A stretch of DNA of 64,000 bases from positions 574,321-638,320 of the forward strand of contig JAFKAC010000034.1 of assembly GCA_025766275.1 (NCBI GenBank). The letters run 5' to 3'. The DNA is from Lactarius indigo (Eukaryota > Basidiomycota > Agaricomycetes > Russulales > Russulaceae). Below, piece by piece: positions 58,202-64,000 of this stretch. Within the stretch, counting starts at the first letter, position 1; the number at the start of each line of letters is the position of its first letter. Below the pieces are notes generated by a model, which was not told where the DNA came from, searched no databases, and saw only the letters and a program-made list of their open reading frames with translations. A program made the position numbers and the translations under genes.

Positions 58202-61200
58202 ATCGCTTCAATTCTGCCTGCCTGCTGTGTACTGAAACAATTATTCCATGACACTGGCTACCTACCCTGAGTCGATTGATATACCGGAGAAGAAGCTATG
58301 GAAGACGTATGATTACTTTTTTTTCGATCTCTGCGCACCCGAGGGTGTGCACAGCATGCTGCGCAGCGTGCCCACCGCAAACTCCCTGAACCCCCAACCC
58401 CCCCCCCACCCCTCCGAGTTTTCCTAGAGTGAGTTATGCGGCTCGCCTTTTGCCGTGTGATGTGAAGATGTGTGAAGAACGCCACCTGTTGCTGCGCTTG
58501 CTCACGTGTCCAACCCCAACGTTACGCATAAGTCTGGTGGGTCTTATACGCGATGACCTGCGTCAAGGGGATCACTAAGCCGACAATATTGGAGTAGGCG
58601 CAGTTGGGGTGCCCATTGCCGACTGCGAATGGCGAATGATGTAGATTGTTGACATGTCTACGATCCCATGATGGTAGGTTGAGTGTGTGAGTTTTGTCGA
58701 GAAGCGAATGTTCCATTGCGGGGCTTGTCGTATTTTCTGATCATGAACTTTACCAGTTCGGCCTTTCTTCACACATGTCAACTGGTACTCGGCCCCGTTT
58801 CCTTTCTCCGGAAGTAACCGTGCGTTGAAGGAGGTAGGGAAAGGCGGCAAGACCTATTCGGAATTTCGTGCACGACCCCGCACCTGTTCCGGGTAACCAC
58901 ACAGACAATTGGGGGTACATGCACAGTACCTTTTCGCGTCGCTAATCAGATAGCCCCCTTGAAGGTGGACAAAATCGAGCATAAAAGTGAGTAAGTAGAT
59001 CCGTTGAGGGTGTTGTTAGGACGTTATATCGGGTGAATGGCGATCATGGCGACTGCAAGCGAGATCGATGCAAAGGAGGTAGGGAAACAAGTGCAGTATC
59101 AGGCTTAATTACGGGCACGACGTAAATGCATCAAATCACAACTTGATCCCACGCCGTACACGCCATCATAACTTAACGTCTGGGAAGTCCTGGCAGCGTG
59201 CTTGGTCAAGCGGTCACCACATGACCCATTGATTTCATTGCGGACCTGCCTACAGACAAGTCTCGTGGTCGCCAGATGTGGCACTCGGCACGTCAAGCGA
59301 ATTGGTCGTGTTCCCTTAGGTACGGTAGAAGACCTGCATGGGACCCCTGTGACGGTCCTCTGTCCATTTCCTGCCTCTTTGACACTTCTAAATGGGGTAG
59401 GTATACATCTGGTGAATCAGTGAACACATTGAACACGAAGCGCAGTTTCTCCATTAACACGCCCTTTTAGATCGTCTGAAAAGCGGTAAGCGACAAAAAG
59501 ACAGGCAGATGCGGAACAAGGCAATTAAACAGCTTCGGCGGCCGGTTGGAGCGTCTCAGGGACGGACAGCCGGTCCCTTCTCCCACGATGTAACGGGTAA
59601 GTAGAAAGCCCCCTGAAGAGGCGTAAAGTACCGTAGGAACTTGGAAGTGGTGCCCCTGGTAGTACACGTCGAGAAAACCAAAAAGCAGACTTGCCAAAAT
59701 GACTCAAATGAGAGAGTGCAGTTCGAGTAGTCCTCGCCCGGTATCTAGGTTTTTGTACCTATCTTCGTGAACCCAATCAATAAAAAAACCAATCGATTCT
59801 AGAGAACGGTACTCACTGTGGACACGTGAGTTTAGGACGGTTCCTCAAGAAATTTACATGCAGTTTTAGGAGGGTCGCTTATCAGATATTCAGAGAAGGG
59901 CCCCACCAGTGCGGTTTATGTATACTGTAGTGAGCGCGTGCCACGAACGGCCATTACCTTCCCACTCTGCTGTGGACTGCACTTGGATATCCGCTCCATG
60001 GAGTTCCGCGAGTTATTCTCGTCTCCGAGAGTAGGAATAGATGGTGTGGGGTCGCGTTTCATTGCCCCAAAGAAAGTTTCGTTATTCCCCTTAGCTGTCT
60101 GAGCCGATGTTGAGTATGGCGTCGGTGATCGCCGTCTTTCTCTTGGAAGCGTGTCTGGAAAGTTCCCCACGTCCAGAGGCCTGTAGAACAGGGCACGTCG
60201 GACTACTCGCTTATTGTCGAGGCGACGCCGCTTGAGGATAGCTGTACACCCAGGGCTGCACCTTAAACATGGCTGAATTGGAATGAGTACTGGGCGTCAT
60301 TGTAAGGGAGAGTTCAGCCAAGAACCGCTCTGGGGACTCATCGTCGTGTACTGTACGGCAACTTGGTCGGCAAGTCACATGGATGAGTCATTCCTCCCCC
60401 CCGTGTGAACAACTTGAAGGTCTTCGTGAATCGTGATGGCACCGACCTGGCCGACATCTCCGACTCGACGCAGCCGATTCAACCGTAGGTAACGACCAAA
60501 TATAGACCTACGAAGGGTACTACTGCCATGCATATGCATTTCCTTTGAAGTTCACGGGGAGGAAGGGCTTCCGCAGAGTCCGTGCGCCACTGGCACCTGG
60601 GAACTGCTCGTGTCATCTGGTTACCAATAGAATAGAACACGCATGGCATTGGCCGTCACTCCAACTTCCTCTCACACAAGCTCCCATGATGTTGAAGTTG
60701 GCTCGCACTGCAAACGTCTTATATTTGCTTCGTCTCGGCGTACATGAACTCGAGTCTTGGTCGGGCGGTAAAACGTATATGCTAGCTCGCGGTTGGATTA
60801 TGAATTACGCTACTTCTCGCTCCCACGGGATTGCCGAGGGCTCCGGGTTGGTCAACAGAGACGAAGAAGCATCATGTCAAGGTTGATTGTACTTCTATTC
60901 TGATATCGCGATCCCCCGTAACAATTGTGCCGGCAGCCTCTCTCAGTTCATCACGCGGATATCACCTGTCTACAGTTGTTTGGGGCCCCTCTGTCCTTTC
61001 TCACGAAAGTCGTTGCGTGCCACGCCGCTGCTCGTGGGGATACGCCGTTCGCGCCACAGTAATCTGCAGTGGAAGGTCTGGCATTTCACGATAAAGGAAG
61101 GACTGACCCCGCAAGTTGTTCATTCCGCCCGCTGTGGTGATTAGTGGTTCACCGGGGCCCCCGTAAATTCGCTCATACACATTTACCCTGAGCGACGTCT

Positions 61201-63650
61201 TGATGTGCGTCGCCTTTGCACGAAACAAACTTCTGTCTGTCGTCCGCTTGTCAAGGTACATTTGACATCACTCCACTGATGTCGTGGCGTTGTCAGCTGC
61301 GTTACCCTCTCGTTCGACGGAGGAACAACAGTTCAGCTGGACGCCAGCGTATTGGACCCAAGACGGACATACGAATACTTGGAAATAATACGCCGCACCT
61401 GTTCGGCTCGACCCTTTCTTCTAACCCCCTTCATGACCTTTTGGGAACAACCTATGTGTTTGATGCCTTTGATGTGCTTCGCTATGACCTTTGACTGGCC
61501 GACAAGTAGTTTTATTAGCAAACACATGGGACATGTGGGTACCTCCTTCCTAACTCTTGCATGAAATAGGAGATCATACTTCTCATTACGAATGAATAGC
61601 CTATTGTGCCACTGACTATAGATATATTTCCTGCACTTGTCACTCATCACTGAATTGGCTTCCAGATATGGTCACCTCCACGAAACCATGGGAACCGCCA
61701 GTAGCAAATCGACGCCCAACCTGCTGCGCAAGCCTCCAGCGGGGATAAAGTGGCATCTCGGGGATGGGGGTGCCACAATCCGGAAGGCGCGCATGCATGT
61801 GCCAGCGTGATTTTTTTCTCTGCACTGGACATCCAATTGCCTAAACCTAGACTTGTCCATGCGTCCCTTGCACAGTGAATTTCATCACTGCGCGCTGCGG
61901 TCGGGCTCAGGCGTTGCCGCTCACCGTGTCTGCTTCGCAGAGACCACCCAAGGGGGATGAAATTCGACACATGCTCCGCGACCCACAAGCGCCGTTCTGC
62001 TCTTCTGACGGTACCCACCCACGAGCTGCACTGATCCTGTGACTTGCTCTGATCCCCCTCCCTTTCTTCGGTACGATCGAAAGTGTTGTAGCGCCCTGTT
62101 GGTCAAAACAATAACCCCCTCAGGACCATCAATTACTACAATGGGCGAACCTGTTAGGGGATATAGATCCGTGTCTTCGTTGGACCCTCAGAGCAAGTGC
62201 TACAACTGCGAGGCAGAGCGCCTAATTGACTGCCTAGTCAGCATGACTCCAGGAAGCGCCGTTGGGGAATGGAGGTCAGTTGATGGCCAATTGTGGCCGC
62301 AATGGAGTGGCCCAGACACAAGACCCAAGGCTGTGGGAAGGGTGGGAAGCTTAGAAAGGATACCGAAAATCCCAGCGAATCTTCGAACTCTTTGATAGTA
62401 TTTGGGGTTTGGGCGTCATTGCGGTGGTCCAGTCCGAAGATAAAGCCGTTGCATGCCCGATAAAGGACCGCTGTAAGGGTGTCCAGCCTAACGGATGGCG
62501 TCTACCCACACGAAAAGTGGAAAGGTAAATAGAAGAATGACAACAGTATGGAACATACCCCAGTGAACTAAATTTGTGCGCGCACCTAGGACGTGGGACA
62601 AGTGACATAGTGGAGCCTGTAAGCTAGCTCACATTGAATAAGCGATGTAATAGCACAGGTCCGACGGCTGATTGTACTGCCGGCTGGAGAAGGGGGTGAG
62701 GTTCAGTGGATCACCAGCTCAAGAGAAAATGAAAATTTTTATAAAAGCAACAAACAAAAGGTTGTTCGGATCGTCAGGGATGACAGTGATGAGACAGAAA
62801 CACGTGAAGCCGACGTGTCGTCGGGAAATAGATCACCCGTTATGTTTCATGGGGTTGGGGGAATAAAGTACACATAGACCCCGAGAAATCAAGGGTACGG
62901 AGATGCGCCGAGAAAGAGTGTCCTGCATTAAAGGATGCGTTTCTAACACGTTGGAAGGGCGGCCCTAGGAATGTTGTAAGTGGGAAGGGACCCACACCTC
63001 GACAGCGTCTTTGCACAGCCAACACAGCAACACGAAGAAGATGAGCAAGCAATCAACCTATTACAGTGCCCCCGCAGTCTTGATCCACGTTTTGAGTGCA
63101 TGGTCCTGCACAGGATTCCAACAGCCGTGTGGAGGCCACTACAGCATAACCGGAGCAGCATGGCATCAGAGTGTACCAGTGTCGTCTCGATTCCATTGAT
63201 CTACATTCTACATGCGACTGACTTGAAGTCGGAACACACCGACACGCGGACTTGACCTTGATCCAACGCGTTTCTCTGCACCCTCGATTGAAAACTGTCG
63301 TAGATCGCACGGAACATCATAGGGCCCCTTCAGGAGCACCCAGAATCCCATGCGAATTGGACGCAAATGCGAGACAGGAAACGAACACGCTCCACGTGCC
63401 ACGCGAGTGTGTTGTGCTGTCGCCAACTTTGGACCATAAGTAAATGATCGCACGATCGGAGCCTGGCAGCAGGCAGCTTCCCTCCGGTTCAATCGGCGCC
63501 GCCATCCAGAAGCAGGCAACGTACCCTGGATGACCAAATCCGGTTCGGGACCAAAGGGGAAAATAATCAAGACAATAGAGGAAGCCCGGGACACGTGTAT
63601 GACGTGCGGTCTCAACGATCTCAACAACGATGTAATTCACAAGTATAGAA
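58202..63650. other. 5.4-kb gene desert, no convincing gene
   Basis: Frames are short and overlapping on both strands, stops are frequent and no splice-joined domain could be built. A conspicuous small segment is at 60407-60487 (frame reading LKVFVNRDGTDLADISDS). No tRNA, TIR or LTR ends were seen. It is probably old, mutated repeat DNA. Confidence 0.45.
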
Positions 63651-63662
63651 GCAGCTCCGGAG

Positions 63663-63836
63663 TCTCGGTGGACTCGGGTACAAATTAGGCCCTGTCGCGG
63701 CGTCAGCGCGGTGGGCGCAGCATGGAAGCTGTTTAGCGCCATCCGCAAGGCTGCTCCCACTCTAAACGATGAGCCCTATCATGGACGCTGGCGACAGCTC
63801 ATGTCCTTGCTTCCCGTTATCTGCCTTCTCATTCAG
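63663..63836 (+). CDS. Possible exon of a gene at the right edge
   Basis: An open stretch after a potential ATTAG acceptor reads AWKLFSAIRKAAPTLNDEPY and WRQLMSLLPVICLLIQ and ends at a good GTATGT donor. No start codon or further exon is visible in the window, and I do not recognise the product. Offered only as a candidate. Confidence 0.2.
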
Positions 63837-64000
63837 GTATGTCCCAAGTTTTTTTTCTCTTGGGACCCTGATGTCGTGCGGTGATAGAAGACCCCTTGAC
63901 TGGACTCGAGTTGGTAAATGAGAACTCTATGAGGAGAAATTGGTGCACTCGAGGAGATTCCGTGTGCTGTTTCGGAGGCTTCCCAATTTATGTTAATAAC

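Noticed and set aside
1..64000. CRISPR arrays, operons, Shine-Dalgarno sites, bacterial insertion sequences
   Set aside because: The window is eukaryotic with spliced genes; no regularly spaced direct repeats of CRISPR type were seen.

Overview
The window is nuclear DNA of a basidiomycete fungus, most likely a wood- or litter-decaying member of the Agaricomycetes. The evidence is: genes split by many introns of about 48-66 nt; two GH45 endoglucanases of the Phanerochaete Cel45A type; a GPI-anchored chitin deacetylase with a Ser/Thr-rich linker; two DUF7330-type genes; and a Ty3-like retrotransposon. All exon models were read by eye from GT-AG (once GC-AG) junctions and conserved protein blocks. 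Where total exon length is given, it was checked to be divisible by three.

Layout, left to right. 1-2.7 kb: 5' part of a Sec1/Munc18 gene and a chitin deacetylase, both on the minus strand. 4.4-7.9 kb: a direct tandem duplication of about 1.7 kb, each unit holding one GH45 gene with its own TATA box. 8.2-9.9 kb: a Gfo/Idh/MocA oxidoreductase. 10.7-15.5 kb: a Rho-GEF with DEP, DH, PH and CNH domains (Rom2-like, minus), divergent from a carnitine acetyltransferase (16.0-18.4 kb). 18.7-19.4 kb: a small disordered protein. 19.7-21.8 kb: a DnaJ/X-domain protein, convergent with an M20 amidohydrolase (22.1-24.1 kb). 24.8-29.2 kb: two paralogous DUF7330-like genes. 30.7-31.2 kb: mitochondrial ribosomal protein uL30m.

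The accessory core is 31.2-44.1 kb, a nest of three mobile elements. A Ty3-like element with 296-bp LTRs sits 25 bp upstream of the uL30m start codon. A 477-bp solo LTR lies inside its integrase. A 6.3-kb DNA transposon with 8-bp target duplications lies inside its 3' LTR. The DNA transposon encodes a probable DDE transposase with an N-terminal zinc finger and a C-terminal PHD-type finger. Removing each insertion restores the host sequence exactly, in length and reading frame. All eight in-frame stops in the two large element ORFs are TGA, and both LTR differences are CpG transitions. This points to CpG deamination.

44.1-47.7 kb holds decayed repeats, including a LINE C-terminal relic. Then follow an SLA1-type endocytosis adaptor (47.7-51.9 kb), an intron-bearing tRNA-Pro(AGG), a Ser/Pro-rich protein of unknown function, and the INO80 subunit Arp8 (55.4-58.2 kb). 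From 58.2 kb to the right edge I see no convincing gene apart from one possible exon at the end.
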